Assembly: GCA_026131555.1 (NCBI GenBank)
Contig: JAMXJH010000001.1
Coordinates: 186,001-250,000, forward strand
Direction: 5' to 3'
Source of the DNA: Aerococcaceae bacterium NML190073
GTDB lineage: Bacteria; Bacillota; Bacilli; Lactobacillales; Aerococcaceae
Length of the DNA stretch: 64,000 nt
The stretch's first letter is position 1. The number at the start of each line of letters is the position of its first letter. Positions 16,106-25,534 of the stretch are shown here, one piece after another. The notes under the pieces were generated by a model. That model was not told the origin of the DNA. It searched no databases and was given only the letters and a program-made list of their open reading frames with translations. A program made the translations under genes and the position numbers.

Positions 16106-17155
16106 CTATTCTTCTGTTGATTCTGTTGACTCTTGCGGTGTTTCTTGCGGTGCGACCAAGCCGTCAAATAAATTGACTCCAGCTAATTCCGTAAATTCCG
16201 CCTCTGTTAAGATAGCCGCTTCCTCAGGCAGATTCACTTCTATCGTACTCACACTTACATAGCATTCCAGTGCTGCTTGTTCCGATACTAAACCAATACC
16301 GATCTCCTTCTTGGCGAAATCCAGCTTGATTGTGCCGACATACCCGTCTGCAAACATGTCGTATAAAGGTTTCAAACTCGGATACTTTGCTTCTACATTG
16401 CGCACAATTTGCGTGAAGGCGTCTTTTTCTGCGTCGGTAATATCGAATTGCAACACTTCATCGACTTCACTGGTCGGTGTCGGGTTAGTTGCCAACCACT
16501 GCTCAATCACATCCAATAAGAAGGCATCTTGGGTACGCATTTCATCCAACATTGACTGATACGGCACCACATTTTGCGTGCTTTTGACATATTTCCCTAC
16601 GAAAGGTGACGCATCTGCCGTAATCGTTTGGTTGAAATTATCAATCGCTGTGTCTGCGTATTCTGCCGGACGCAACGACATCAACTCAGCCGCATAACTC
16701 ATCACATCGTCCACTGAGAAAAAGATCTGTTCGATTTTGTTATCGGACATTGTATGTAGCAATACACTTGAAGACGGTGTACCGGTACGCACATAATGAT
16801 GATCGCCATCTCTAAAGTAACTGCGCGTTTGGGCCGCGGCCGCTTCATCCACCAAATTAAGCAACGTCGCATCCGTGCTCAAACGTTGTTCACGGCGAAG
16901 TGCTTGCACCAACGAAGCCGGTTGCGTAATATCAACAGCAATCGAACTGGTAACGCTCGCCTCACCTATCGTTGATTCACTCACGCTCGACTCGCTAGTT
17001 GTCATTTGACTACCAATACTCGATGCCGAATCATTGCTCGCTGTCCCCCATTCCACTTTCGGTAGTGGCGTCAAGTCAACTTTCTGAGCAAAAACACTCG
17101 GAACCGCCCCTAAACTTAAAGCGGCAACTAAACTATATACTAAACCTTTTCTCAT
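16106..17155 (-). CDS. Secreted protein of unknown function, 349 aa
   Basis: A clear signal peptide MRKGLVYSLVAALSLGAVPSVFAQ is followed by a Ser/Thr-rich linker (about residues 40-75) and then an acidic, mostly helical domain. A Glu/Ser/Thr-rich tail (PQETPQESTESTEE) closes it. There is no LPXTG anchor, lipobox or recognised enzymatic domain. TAAGGAGGAATTACG precedes the ATG. It is 12 bp downstream of the ArsC/Spx-like gene and probably co-transcribed. A cell-surface or secreted role is inferred from the signal peptide only. Confidence 0.8.
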   Translation of the reverse strand: MRKGLVYSLVAALSLGAVPSVFAQKVDLTPLPKVEWGTASNDSASSIGSQMTTSESSVSESTIGEASVTSSIAVDITQPASLVQALRREQRLSTDATLLNLVDEAAAAQTRSYFRDGDHHYVRTGTPSSSVLLHTMSDNKIEQIFFSVDDVMSYAAELMSLRPAEYADTAIDNFNQTITADASPFVGKYVKSTQNVVPYQSMLDEMRTQDAFLLDVIEQWLATNPTPTSEVDEVLQFDITDAEKDAFTQIVRNVEAKYPSLKPLYDMFADGYVGTIKLDFAKKEIGIGLVSEQAALECYVSVSTIEVNLPEEAAILTEAEFTELAGVNLFDGLVAPQETPQESTESTEE

Positions 17156-17167
17156 CGTAATTCCTCC

Positions 17168-17524
17168 TTACAGACTATCGACAAACTTTTGAACATTCGC
17201 GCCCCAGTACACTTCACCTGCTTGTGTCAGCAGAATCGGTCGTTTAATTAACATGCCGTCTTCAGCAATCAAAGCAAATGGCGCATCCGACGACGTATCC
17301 GCCAAGCGTTCCTTCAGATTCAATTCGCGATACTTCTGACCGCTCGTGTTAACAATCTTCTTGAAGTTTGTTTCGCCCGAACGACTGAACCATTGTGCCA
17401 ACTCGTCGGCGGTTGGCGTTTCTTCAACGATATGGCGATATTGATAAGCGTGACCTTTTGCTTTGAGCGTCTTTTCGATGACTTTACAGGTGCTACATTG
17501 CGGTAATCCGATTAGCGTGAACAT
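17168..17524 (-). CDS. ArsC/Spx-family thioredoxin-fold protein
   Basis: The 118-residue protein starts MFTLIGLPQCSTCK, with the redox CxxC at residues 10-13. It continues with LKAKGHAY, TSGQKYRELNLKERLA and IKRPIL, the family pattern of ArsC/Spx/YusI proteins. Spx and MgsR bind RNA polymerase under thiol stress, while other members are arsenate reductase-like. This one resembles the YusI/YffB side more than Spx, but that cannot be settled by eye. The internal ATG at 17524 with AAGGG upstream gives the usual family length. Confidence 0.85.
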   Translation of the reverse strand: MFTLIGLPQCSTCKVIEKTLKAKGHAYQYRHIVEETPTADELAQWFSRSGETNFKKIVNTSGQKYRELNLKERLADTSSDAPFALIAEDGMLIKRPILLTQAGEVYWGANVQKFVDSL

Positions 17525-17586
17525 TCTATCCCTTCTTTCTTCTGAATCTAACAATCCACTCTCATTCTAGCATATTTCCCCCACGC

Positions 17587-17621
17587 AAAAAAGCCTCGAG
17601 CAACGATTCTGTTACCCGAGG
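17587..17621 (-). terminator. Terminator of the agaS-nagA-lacD operon
   Basis: Minus strand hairpin with CCTCGGGTAAC and GTTGCTCGAGG arms followed by TTTTTTG, 15 bases after the lacD stop. Confidence 0.8.
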
Positions 17622-17635
17622 TTCAAAATAAATGA

Positions 17636-18628
17636 TTATTTAGCTGCTAATTTGTCTGTCCAAGGTGTTGCGGTACGCTCTAATACTTCGTTTAATTCTT
17701 CGATGTTTTGGCGTCCTTGTGATGCTAACCATTCACGTGCTGCTTGGCTGCCTTTTTCGATGTAAACCGGTACTGAACCCGCCCATGTTGCACGTCCACA
17801 TAATACACCGTTGAATTTAGCGCCAGCTTCTGCTGCGAATTCCAAAGTTTCTTGGAATAATTTGCTTGATACACCTGCACTTAAGTAGATGTACGGCAAC
17901 GCTGATGACGCATCTTGGTCACGGAAGTGTTGCGCCGCTTCTTCTTTCGTGTAAACGACTTCGCCTTCTGAATAACCTTCTACATAGTTCATGTTAACCG
18001 GCACTTCCATCTTCAATACGTCTACATTGAAGCGAGGCTCAGAGAATAATTTCATTGCTTCGTTTACTTTGCGTGGTTTTACTTTCGCAAATTCAACGCT
18101 GCCGTTGTCAGCAATTTTCTCGTCGTAAGTTAAGATTTCTAAGAAGAAAGGCATATCTTCCGCTTCACATTCCGAACCGATACGCTCGATGTACGCTTGT
18201 TTTTGTAAATTAACGTATTCGTCGCCGTCCACATCATAGTAAAGCAAGAACTTCACTGCGTCTGAACCGGCTTCTTTCAAACGTTTTGCTGACCATTCTA
18301 CTAAGCAGTCCGGTAAGCGGCTTGTTGAAGTTGCATCATAGCCGGTTTTTTCGTACGCTAATAATAAACCTGCGTTCTCGTCTTTTACTTTTACTGCCGG
18401 TAACCCGAATTCCGGATCCAACAAGATAGAAGATGCATATTTTGTTAGTTCTTCTGATACTAAGCATTTCAATTCTTCCATTTGCGCTACTGTCGGTGCT
18501 TCTGTTTGATGTTTCGCCATCATTTTGCGCAATGCACCACGTTGGTCGAATGCCAATGCGGAAATAACTCCTTCTGCTGTTGATAATTGACGTAATTTCG
18601 CTAATTTCTCATTTGATACTTTTCTCAT
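17636..18628 (-). CDS. lacD: Tagatose 1,6-bisphosphate aldolase
   Basis: Class I aldolase cleaving tagatose 1,6-bisphosphate to dihydroxyacetone phosphate and glyceraldehyde 3-phosphate. The 330 residues are typical. The N-terminus [20 protein letters not shown] and the Schiff-base lysine in [10 protein letters not shown] (K206) match LacD, as do [11 protein letters not shown] and [14 protein letters not shown]. It is the last gene of an agaS-nagA-lacD operon (11 bp behind nagA), which places it in galactosamine rather than lactose catabolism here. The kinase LacC/AgaZ-type step is not encoded in the window. AGGAGG precedes the ATG. Confidence 0.96.
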   Translation of the reverse strand: MRKVSNEKLAKLRQLSTAEGVISALAFDQRGALRKMMAKHQTEAPTVAQMEELKCLVSEELTKYASSILLDPEFGLPAVKVKDENAGLLLAYEKTGYDATSTSRLPDCLVEWSAKRLKEAGSDAVKFLLYYDVDGDEYVNLQKQAYIERIGSECEAEDMPFFLEILTYDEKIADNGSVEFAKVKPRKVNEAMKLFSEPRFNVDVLKMEVPVNMNYVEGYSEGEVVYTKEEAAQHFRDQDASSALPYIYLSAGVSSKLFQETLEFAAEAGAKFNGVLCGRATWAGSVPVYIEKGSQAAREWLASQGRQNIEELNEVLERTATPWTDKLAAK

Positions 18629-18638
18629 AATAGTCCTC

Positions 18639-19793
18639 CTATTTACTTGCTTGATATCTTAATTCACCATTCAAAAACGTTGCTTCCAAGGTCATGTCGT
18701 CTGATACTACAATAAAGTCGGCGTCATATCCCGGCGCAATACGTCCGCACACATTATCGATGCCGACTGATTTAGCCGGTGCTAACGATGCCATTCGTAA
18801 TGCGTCAGCCGGTGTTGCGATGCCCCAATCAACGATATTTTTGACACCTTGTTTCAATTCGAGAATTGAGCCGGCTAAGCTACCGCCCTCTTTCAAGCGA
18901 GCTGTTCCGCCTGATACAATGACATCGAATTCTCCTAATTTGGATTCACATTCACCAAGTCCGCCTGCTCGCATACAATCAGTAATTAGCACGGTCTCTT
19001 TCGCTCCGCGACATTTCGTTACGACTTTAGCCGCTGCCGGATGAACATGATGCCCGTCACAAATCAATTCTGCGTAAACATTCTCTAAACTCAACGCAGC
19101 GCCGACCATACCCGGCGTACGATGATGCAATCCGCTCATACCGTTGTATGTATGTACAAAAATGTTCGCCCCTGCATCGACGGCAGCCTTTGCTTCTTCA
19201 AACGTTGCATCACTATGTGCCAATGCTGTGTAAACGCCTTTGGATGTTGCGAACTTGATGAAGTCCGGCACTCCTTGTCGTTCCGGTGCAATCGCAATTT
19301 TGTTCACTAAATCTTGCGATAAGCTGTTCCACTTATCCAAAGCCTCAATCGACGGGTCGCTCATATATTTAGGATTTTGCGCTCCTTTATATTTTTCCGT
19401 GAAAAAGGGACCTTCAAGGAAGATGCCGCGAATCTTTGCACCTGTTACTTCTTGATAATGTTTCCCGATTGTCTCGCACACATCATTCAACAGTTCAACA
19501 GAAGCTGTCAACGTCGTCGGCAACCAACTTGTCACACCGCATTCCAACAAGCCATCCGAAATCACTTTGATGCCTTCGAAATCATTGTCCATGACATCAT
19601 GCGATTTATATCCGTGAATATGTGTGTCTACTAATCCGGGCGCCACAATCGCATGCCCATAATCTAAGATGGCGCCGTCGCTTGGACGCTCCTTGACAAT
19701 TTCTCCGAATTTGCCGTCTTCAATGGTCAAGTACGCCTGTTCAACGACTGTCTCATCCAATACGATTGTTTTGGCGTAGATGTATTGCTTCAT
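18639..19793 (-). CDS. nagA: N-acetylglucosamine/N-acetylgalactosamine-6-phosphate deacetylase
   Basis: Amidohydrolase removing acetate from GlcNAc-6-P or GalNAc-6-P. The metal and substrate motifs are [64 protein letters not shown] and [11 protein letters not shown], complete for NagA. Neighbours AgaS and LacD suggest that GalNAc-6-P is a main substrate, while the divergent nagB would use the GlcNAc-derived product, so one deacetylase may serve both. The start is ATG 19793; an in-frame GTG three codons upstream is possible because GTGAGG is very close to the ATG. Confidence 0.94.
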   Translation of the reverse strand: MKQYIYAKTIVLDETVVEQAYLTIEDGKFGEIVKERPSDGAILDYGHAIVAPGLVDTHIHGYKSHDVMDNDFEGIKVISDGLLECGVTSWLPTTLTASVELLNDVCETIGKHYQEVTGAKIRGIFLEGPFFTEKYKGAQNPKYMSDPSIEALDKWNSLSQDLVNKIAIAPERQGVPDFIKFATSKGVYTALAHSDATFEEAKAAVDAGANIFVHTYNGMSGLHHRTPGMVGAALSLENVYAELICDGHHVHPAAAKVVTKCRGAKETVLITDCMRAGGLGECESKLGEFDVIVSGGTARLKEGGSLAGSILELKQGVKNIVDWGIATPADALRMASLAPAKSVGIDNVCGRIAPGYDADFIVVSDDMTLEATFLNGELRYQASK

Positions 19794-19822
19794 TAACCTC
19801 ACTTCTTTCTAAAAAAACACTG

Positions 19823-20995
19823 TTACGCTTCAAACGGATGGATAATCACACCTTTTACAACGCGGTTAACTGTTCCGGTTGGTGATGGCGTATCCGGCTT
19901 ATTGTTCACTTTAATTGAAGCTAATAACGAAACTGTTTGTCCCACAAGAATGTACGGGAATGCTAAGTAAGCATCGGGAACACCCTGATACTTCACATCA
20001 AAGTCGAACGCCTTTGCACTTGCTGACACGTTCTCGCCTTGAACTTGAACTGCCAAGACTAATTCCGCAATTTGGTCACCTGATAATTCATTCAAGATAT
20101 CCACATCGTATTTGCGTGTGTAGTCATTGTTTGAAACGAATACAAATGCTAATGATTTCTCATTTACGAATGATTTAGGACCGTGACGGAACCCTAGTGA
20201 AGACTCAAATGCTGTTGCGATTTGACCGGCTGTCAATTCCAAAATCTTCAACTGCGCTTCGTGAGCTAATCCTAAGAAACCGCCTGAACCTAAATAAATC
20301 ACACGGTCAAAGTCTAAATCAACATATTGTTGAATTTCCGCTTCACGGGCAATCACATTGTTCCCCATTTCGATTGCAGCTTCTACCCATTTTTGCTTGT
20401 CGGCATCACTTGAAGGATCGAATGTTAATAATGCTGTTAACATCATACAAGTGAAACTTCCTGTCATCGCAAAGCCGGCGTCATTCGAACGTGCCGGTTG
20501 TAATAAGACGATATTATTCTTATCACCAACGGCCGCTTTCGCCAAGGCACCTTCCGGCGCACAAGTAATCGTCAATTGATAGAAATCTTTAACGATTTGT
20601 TGACCTAATTGAACGGCAGCCACACTCTCCGGAGAATTTCCACTCCGTGCAAATGATACAAGCAATGTCGGAATATCTGCTTGGAAGAAGCTCGTCGGAT
20701 TCGACACGATATCTGTTGTCGGCACTGAACGGAAATCCCAAACCTTCTCATCGTTCACTTGTTTCAAGTAAGGGGTAATGCTGTCCCCTACATAAGCTGA
20801 CGTTCCCGCCCCTGTAAAAATAACTCGCAACTTCTGATGCTGCGCAACTAATGACGCGAGAAATTGGCGCACTTCATCGGCTTTCTTGGCAAAATTCTCT
20901 GCCGCTTCTTGCCAAATTTCCGGTTGTTGCTTGATTTCACGCGTTGTAATTTCCGCCCCCATCTCAAGCAGGGCGTCTTTTGATAATTCAAACAT
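19823..20995 (-). CDS. agaS: AgaS-family sugar isomerase/deaminase (SIS domains)
   Basis: Double-SIS protein of 389 residues with VIFTGAGTSAYVGDSI and LLVSFARSGNSPESVAA in the first domain and VIYLGSGGFLGLAHEAQLK and FRHGPKSFVNE in the second. This is the AgaS pattern, regarded as galactosamine-6-phosphate deaminase/isomerase yielding tagatose 6-phosphate. It heads the operon with nagA and lacD, matching the GalNAc pathway. The ATG at 20995 is used because AAAGGAG lies upstream (spacing a little long, 11 bases) and gives the normal family length. A strong promoter precedes it, divergent to nagB. Confidence 0.94.
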   Translation of the reverse strand: MFELSKDALLEMGAEITTREIKQQPEIWQEAAENFAKKADEVRQFLASLVAQHQKLRVIFTGAGTSAYVGDSITPYLKQVNDEKVWDFRSVPTTDIVSNPTSFFQADIPTLLVSFARSGNSPESVAAVQLGQQIVKDFYQLTITCAPEGALAKAAVGDKNNIVLLQPARSNDAGFAMTGSFTCMMLTALLTFDPSSDADKQKWVEAAIEMGNNVIAREAEIQQYVDLDFDRVIYLGSGGFLGLAHEAQLKILELTAGQIATAFESSLGFRHGPKSFVNEKSLAFVFVSNNDYTRKYDVDILNELSGDQIAELVLAVQVQGENVSASAKAFDFDVKYQGVPDAYLAFPYILVGQTVSLLASIKVNNKPDTPSPTGTVNRVVKGVIIHPFEA

Positions 20996-21038
20996 GCGAT
21001 GAATCACTCCTTTAATTAAATTTGGTTTTACTGTGTTT

Positions 21039-21067
21039 ATTATAACAAGACTGCCCTTCAATTCCAA
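21039..21067 (-). promoter_or_regulatory. Predicted agaS operon promoter
   Basis: Minus strand TTGGAA, a 17-base spacer, TATAAT, about 44 bases before the agaS ATG. It shares a roughly 230 bp intergenic region with the divergent nagB promoter. Confidence 0.7.
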
Positions 21068-21176
21068 CCGCACAAGTTGCACTAATCAACATTTCTTTTG
21101 TCTTTTTAGATTAAAAAGGTTAAGTTCACAATTACGACATGTTTTGATTTAATTTGTATAAGTTTCTTTGGCTTTT

Positions 21177-21188
21177 TTGTGGTATAAT
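21177..21188 (+). promoter_or_regulatory. Extended -10 promoter of nagB
   Basis: TTTTGTGGTATAAT contains a TG one base before a perfect TATAAT, 40 bases before the nagB ATG. No good -35 is visible, which fits an extended -10 or an activated promoter. Confidence 0.55.
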
Positions 21189-21227
21189 GAAAGTATGATA
21201 TGTCAAAACACAGGAGGTTTTTTACCC

Positions 21228-21935
21228 ATGAAGATTCATGTTTTTGATTCACAACTAGACGCATCCAAGGAAGCGTATGCTTTTTTTGAGCGCGCATTAC
21301 AGAACAGTGCCAAAGTATTCGGTTTAGCTACTGGAGGCACGCCTGAACAATTGTACACTTTACTTTCTGAATCTACACTCGATTTCTCAAATTGTGTATC
21401 GGTTAACTTGGACGAATATTTCGGCTTAGCTGCCGATCATCCAAAAAGTTATCATCACTACATGCAAACACAATTATTTGACAAAAAACCGTTCGCAACC
21501 TCTTATTTGCCGGACGGCACTAATCAAGATGTTGAAGGCGAGATTGCGCGCTATAACCAAATCCTTGCGGATAATCCAATCGATTTGCAAATTCTAGGTA
21601 TTGGGTCAAATGCTCACATCGGCTTTAATGAACCGGGCACGAGTTTTGATAGTCAAACACAATTGGTTGACTTAACCGAATCAACTATTGAGGCGAACAA
21701 ACGCTACTTCGAACGAGTGGAAGATGTGCCGACTCAAGCATATAGCATGGGCATTGCATCGATTATGAGCGCAAAAGAAATTATCTTAATGGCTTTCGGC
21801 GCTAAGAAGGCGCAAGCTATTAAAGATACGGTTGAAGGTCCGGTTACCACTGATGTACCCGCTTCTATCTTACAAACGCACCCGAATGTTACCTTATTAC
21901 TCGATAAAGATGCAGCTGCATTATTAACACGTTAA
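21228..21935 (+). CDS. nagB: Glucosamine-6-phosphate deaminase
   Basis: Converts GlcN-6-P to fructose 6-phosphate and ammonia, the exit of GlcNAc catabolism to glycolysis. Motifs are FGLATGGTPEQLYTLL, VNLDEYFGL with the catalytic Asp and LGIGSNAHIGFNEPG. The 235-residue length is that of the short Gram-positive NagB. The start at 21228 is fixed by AGGAGG 10 bases upstream; the frame extends further 5' without a ribosome site. It is transcribed divergently from agaS-nagA-lacD and ends in a very strong bidirectional terminator. Confidence 0.96.
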   Translation: MKIHVFDSQLDASKEAYAFFERALQNSAKVFGLATGGTPEQLYTLLSESTLDFSNCVSVNLDEYFGLAADHPKSYHHYMQTQLFDKKPFATSYLPDGTNQDVEGEIARYNQILADNPIDLQILGIGSNAHIGFNEPGTSFDSQTQLVDLTESTIEANKRYFERVEDVPTQAYSMGIASIMSAKEIILMAFGAKKAQAIKDTVEGPVTTDVPASILQTHPNVTLLLDKDAAALLTR

Positions 21936-21954
21936 TTATACTTACAACAAAAAT

Positions 21955-22001
21955 AACACCTTCATTGAACGCTCAAAAACTCAGCGTTCAATGAAGGTGT
22001 T
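21955..22001. terminator. Bidirectional terminator, 19-bp perfect stem
   Basis: AACACCTTCATTGAACGCT pairs perfectly with its complement across a 9-base loop, between the convergent nagB and transketolase genes. Confidence 0.92.
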
Positions 22002-22007
22002 CATTTG

Positions 22008-22925
22008 TTATTTCAGATACTCCCGAATACTTGTAACAATCTTGTCGGCACTAATACCGTAATAATCTTTCAAATAGGCAAGTTTTCCGACTTGCCCGAA
22101 GTGCTCATGGACGCCTAATCGCATGACAGGTGTCGGTTGCTTTTCTGACAATAGTTCACAAACCGCACTTCCTAGTCCGCCAATCACATTATGATTCTCA
22201 CATGTCATAACACGTCCTGTTTTGCGCGCACTCGTCAAGATTGTTTCTGCGTCAAGCGGCTTAACTGAATAGCAATCGATAACTTCGACTGAAACGCCTT
22301 CTTTTTCCAATTGTTCAGCTGCCGCCAGCGATTCACTGACACAGATGCCATTGGCTAATAGCGTCAGATCCTTGCCTTCCTTCACAAGAGTTGCTCCTGA
22401 ATCGAAGCGCGTTCCTTCTGAATACAACTTCACCGCTTCTTTGCGCATCATACGGATATAATTAACGCCACCTTCTCGGTACGCCTTCTCCAAAATATAC
22501 TTCAACTGCACTTCGTCTGACACATCGTATACTTTGGCATGCGGAACTAAACGCATCAAGCCCGTATCTTCAAATGTCATATGGGTGCCACCATTATGCT
22601 CGGCTGTCACACCAGAATCGGAACCGACAATGACCACATTTTGTTGCGCATACGCGAGGGATACAAAAATTTGGTCGAAAGCACGTCGCGTAGCGAACTG
22701 TCCAAATGTGTGGACAAAACAGATCCCTCCCGAAACGGAAATTCCGGCACTAACCCCCATCATATTCGCTTCCATAATGCCTAAATTCACATAGCGTTCG
22801 CCTAAAACTTCTTTCAATCCACTCGTCGCAATTGCGCTACTTAAATCCGCTTCCAAAACAAAAACGCGTTCATCTTGAAGAGCGATTTGCTTGATGGTTT
22901 CCGCATAAACTTTACGCATTTCCAT
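22008..22925 (-). CDS. Transketolase, C-terminal subunit
   Basis: Pyrimidine-binding and C-terminal domains of a split transketolase (305 residues). It starts MRKVYAETIKQIALQDERVFVLEADLSSA and includes GISVSGGICFVHTFGQFATRR and the SDSGVTAEHNGGTHMTFEDTG loop; the C-terminal domain carries VIDCYSVKPLD. It pairs with the N-terminal subunit encoded just upstream, overlapping by 14 bases. Such split pairs often sit in PTS operons for sugars entering the pentose phosphate pathway, as here behind an ascorbate-type PTS. GAGGAGG precedes the ATG. Confidence 0.94.
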   Translation of the reverse strand: MEMRKVYAETIKQIALQDERVFVLEADLSSAIATSGLKEVLGERYVNLGIMEANMMGVSAGISVSGGICFVHTFGQFATRRAFDQIFVSLAYAQQNVVIVGSDSGVTAEHNGGTHMTFEDTGLMRLVPHAKVYDVSDEVQLKYILEKAYREGGVNYIRMMRKEAVKLYSEGTRFDSGATLVKEGKDLTLLANGICVSESLAAAEQLEKEGVSVEVIDCYSVKPLDAETILTSARKTGRVMTCENHNVIGGLGSAVCELLSEKQPTPVMRLGVHEHFGQVGKLAYLKDYYGISADKIVTSIREYLK

Positions 22926-23736
22926 AATTCAATTCCTCCTCTAATGCCTGAACCGCTGCACGAATTGCATTTTCATCTTCTTGCGTTGGACGCAAGTGGT
23001 GGTTGTCGGCTTTTTCCTCCAGATATGGAACGCCCATGCCTTTAATCGTATCCAATACGATGACCGTTGCGGTTTCTTGTTGATAGGCATCGCGAATAGC
23101 GGCATCAATCGCGGACACATCGTCGCCTGCTACTTGTACGGAATGCAAACCGAATGCACGCATTTTGTCAACAAGATTGAACGGGCGGCAAATAGATTCC
23201 GTCGTTCCGTCCAATTGCTTCTTGTTATCATCGACAAAAACAATCAAATTCTTCAAACGATTATGTGCAATGAACTGGAATGCTTCCCAACATTGCCCTT
23301 CATTCAGTTCTCCATCGCCCACAATGCAAAACACTTTGTTCGATAACTTACGCGCTTGATGATAATAAGCAATGCCTGCTGCTGCTGAAATGCCTTGCCC
23401 GAGTGAGCCAGTCGTCATGTCAACCCCCGGTGTCAAATTACAATCCGCATGTGAAGGTAATGTTGTACCATTCTGATTCAAGGTTTTCAACATTTCCATC
23501 GGGAAGAAACCTTTCAGTGCTAATGTTGCATACAAAGCCGGTCCCCCGTGTCCTTTCGATAGAACTAGATAATCGCGTTCTGTCCATTTCGGCTGTGCCG
23601 GATTTACTTTCATGTGGCGTTCGTACAATACCGCCAATACTTCAACAATCGACAAACTGCCTCCGTAATGACCGAACCCTAAATGCAATAGGGTTTTTAA
23701 TGTTTCCAATCTAATTTTTTTGGCAAATTCTTTCAA
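22912..23736 (-). CDS. Transketolase, N-terminal (TPP-binding) subunit
   Basis: Contains the TPP domain: KGHGGPALYA, TGSLGQGISAAAGIA and the diphosphate-binding IVGDGELNEGQCWEAF ending in NN-type FVDDNKKQLDG. With the downstream C-terminal subunit it makes a complete transketolase that moves two-carbon units between sugar phosphates. I choose the TTG at 23736 (then KEFAKKIRLETLKT) because GAGG lies 8 bases upstream and it matches the family start; a GTG at 23769 without a ribosome site is the alternative. A long inverted repeat separates it from the PTS IIC gene. Confidence 0.9.
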   Translation of the reverse strand: MKEFAKKIRLETLKTLLHLGFGHYGGSLSIVEVLAVLYERHMKVNPAQPKWTERDYLVLSKGHGGPALYATLALKGFFPMEMLKTLNQNGTTLPSHADCNLTPGVDMTTGSLGQGISAAAGIAYYHQARKLSNKVFCIVGDGELNEGQCWEAFQFIAHNRLKNLIVFVDDNKKQLDGTTESICRPFNLVDKMRAFGLHSVQVAGDDVSAIDAAIRDAYQQETATVIVLDTIKGMGVPYLEEKADNHHLRPTQEDENAIRAAVQALEEELNYGNA

Positions 23737-23772
23737 TCTCCACACCTCTTTTTTGTCTATTTTTGTCACAAA

Positions 23773-23842
23773 ATAGCTTTAAGCCGGCTTGTGTTGCTGG
23801 CGAATCTTCTCTCCAAGCAAATGCCAAGCGACTTAAAGCTAT
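23773..23842 (-). other. Structured intercistronic element between PTS IIC and transketolase
   Basis: ATAGCTTTAAG and CTTAAAGCTAT form an 11-bp perfect stem enclosing a 48-base loop that can fold further. There is no T-tract, so simple termination is unlikely. It may stabilise or process the polycistronic mRNA. Confidence 0.5.
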
Positions 23843-23851
23843 GATAATTAC

Positions 23852-25204
23852 CTATTCGTTTGTGCCCTTTTTGCGTAGAGATAAGACAATGAGCAAGGCA
23901 AGTGCAGCCAATATTCCGGCAATCACTGCGGTTGAACCGCCCATATTCGCTAATTTACCAAGCAAAATTCCACTAACACCGAAGTCCGCATCAGAGAAAG
24001 TCGAACCGGCAAATCCTAAATCCCCTAGAACCGGCATCAATAAGATTGGCAAGAAGCTGATGACCACACCATTGACGAATGAACCTGCTACTGCACCTTT
24101 CACACCACCGGTCGCATTACCGAAGACACCCGCTGTCGCTCCAGTAAAGAAATGAGGCACAACGCCCGGCAAGATAATCACCGTACCGGCAACGCCCATC
24201 AGCGCCATGCTGACCAAACCACCGACAAAACTTGCAAAGAACCCAATGATAACCGCATTTGGTGCAAACGGGAACACAATCGGACAGTCGAGTGCCGGCT
24301 TAGCGTCCGGTACCAATTTCTGAGAAATTCCTTTGAAGGCAGGGACAATTTCTGCCAACACAAGGCGCACTCCCGCCAAAATAACGAACACACCCGCTGC
24401 AAATGTTCCGGCTTTAATCAGTGCAAACACTAAGTAGTTCGTACCGCCACTCAATGTTTCTTCAACAAATTTAGGTCCTGCAACCGCTGCGACGATTAAA
24501 TATAAGATTGACATTGTTAGCGTAATACTTACCGTGCTGTCACGTAAGAACCCTAATCCTTTAGGGAAATTGATTTCCTCAGTGGATACTTTTTTGTCAC
24601 CTTTAACAGCGCGTCCGACTAGAGCACTTAGGCTGTAACCAACGGCACTGAAATGTCCGAGTCCAACATTGTCATGACCTGTCACATCTTTCATGAAAGG
24701 TTGCACGAGCGCCGGCGAAATGGTCATAATAATCCCTAACGCCAATCCACCAAAGAGAACAAGCATCCCTTCATGTAAACCTGCCACTGATAAAATAACC
24801 GCAACCATACACGCCATATATAAAGTGTGATGACCTGTTAAGAAAATATATTTAAAGCGAGTAAAACGTGCAATTAAAATATTAAAGACCATACCGACCA
24901 TCATGATGAACGCCGTGCTTGTTCCATACTTGGTCAATGCCAAAGCTACAATCGCTTCGTTGTTCGGCACAACCCCACTTACTTTGAAACCGTACTGGAA
25001 CATTTCGGCAAATGGATTCAACGCATCCACTAAAACACCGGCACCGGCACCGATAACTAAGAAACCAACGAATGCTTTTACCGTTCCTTTAATTGTGTCG
25101 GGTGCAGATTTTTTCTGCAGAACCAATCCTACTAACGCAACTACTCCTAACAAAATTGCCGGCGAACTAAAAAAATCTTTCAAAAACTCTGTTAATGCAT
25201 TCAT
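23852..25204 (-). CDS. PTS ascorbate/galactitol-type EIIC transporter (UlaA-like)
   Basis: Membrane permease of the PTS-GAT/ascorbate class (450 residues, about ten or more hydrophobic segments). Signature stretches are LDCPIVFPFAPNAVIIGF, GATAGVFGNATGGVKGAVAGSF and TFSDADFGVSGILLG, closely like UlaA/SgaT. The true sugar is uncertain: UlaA-type permeases also occur in operons for other acids, pentitols or host sugars, and the partner here is a transketolase rather than the ula enzymes. Partners are the IIB 16 bp upstream and the EIIA fused in the regulator. Confidence 0.92.
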   Translation of the reverse strand: MNALTEFLKDFFSSPAILLGVVALVGLVLQKKSAPDTIKGTVKAFVGFLVIGAGAGVLVDALNPFAEMFQYGFKVSGVVPNNEAIVALALTKYGTSTAFIMMVGMVFNILIARFTRFKYIFLTGHHTLYMACMVAVILSVAGLHEGMLVLFGGLALGIIMTISPALVQPFMKDVTGHDNVGLGHFSAVGYSLSALVGRAVKGDKKVSTEEINFPKGLGFLRDSTVSITLTMSILYLIVAAVAGPKFVEETLSGGTNYLVFALIKAGTFAAGVFVILAGVRLVLAEIVPAFKGISQKLVPDAKPALDCPIVFPFAPNAVIIGFFASFVGGLVSMALMGVAGTVIILPGVVPHFFTGATAGVFGNATGGVKGAVAGSFVNGVVISFLPILLMPVLGDLGFAGSTFSDADFGVSGILLGKLANMGGSTAVIAGILAALALLIVLSLRKKGTNE

Positions 25205-25220
25205 GATAATTCCCCCTTAA

Positions 25221-25502
25221 TTATAATTTTCCGTGTTTTTGCATAGTTTCTCTGACTTTGTCACGCAACTCATCCATATCAATAATGCTGTCCAAGACCA
25301 CTACTTCACCTAAATGCGCGCCACCTTCCGCAATATCTTTCGCTAGGAAAAAGATATCCGCACTGTCCGGCGTTGCGGAACTTAAATCGGAATGTTCAAC
25401 TTCCACTCCTGTGACTCCCAGCTCACTCAACACCTGTTGAATATTCATTTCAACCATGAAACTTGTGCCCAAACCTGATCCACATACCGCTAAAATTTTC
25501 AT
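25221..25502 (-). CDS. PTS ascorbate-type EIIB component (UlaB-like)
   Basis: A 93-residue cytoplasmic phosphocarrier with the phospho-cysteine P-loop MKILAVCGSGLGTSF (Cys7) and an alpha/beta Rossmann-like rest (ADIFFLAKDIAEGG, VVVLDSIIDMDEL). It passes phosphate from EIIA to the sugar at EIIC. The likely EIIA is the C-terminal domain of the PRD regulator encoded 32 bp upstream, so the three genes form one compact unit. Confidence 0.93.
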   Translation of the reverse strand: MKILAVCGSGLGTSFMVEMNIQQVLSELGVTGVEVEHSDLSSATPDSADIFFLAKDIAEGGAHLGEVVVLDSIIDMDELRDKVRETMQKHGKL

Positions 25503-25534
25503 ATAAATCCCTCCATTTTTTATTATTAATTGAC

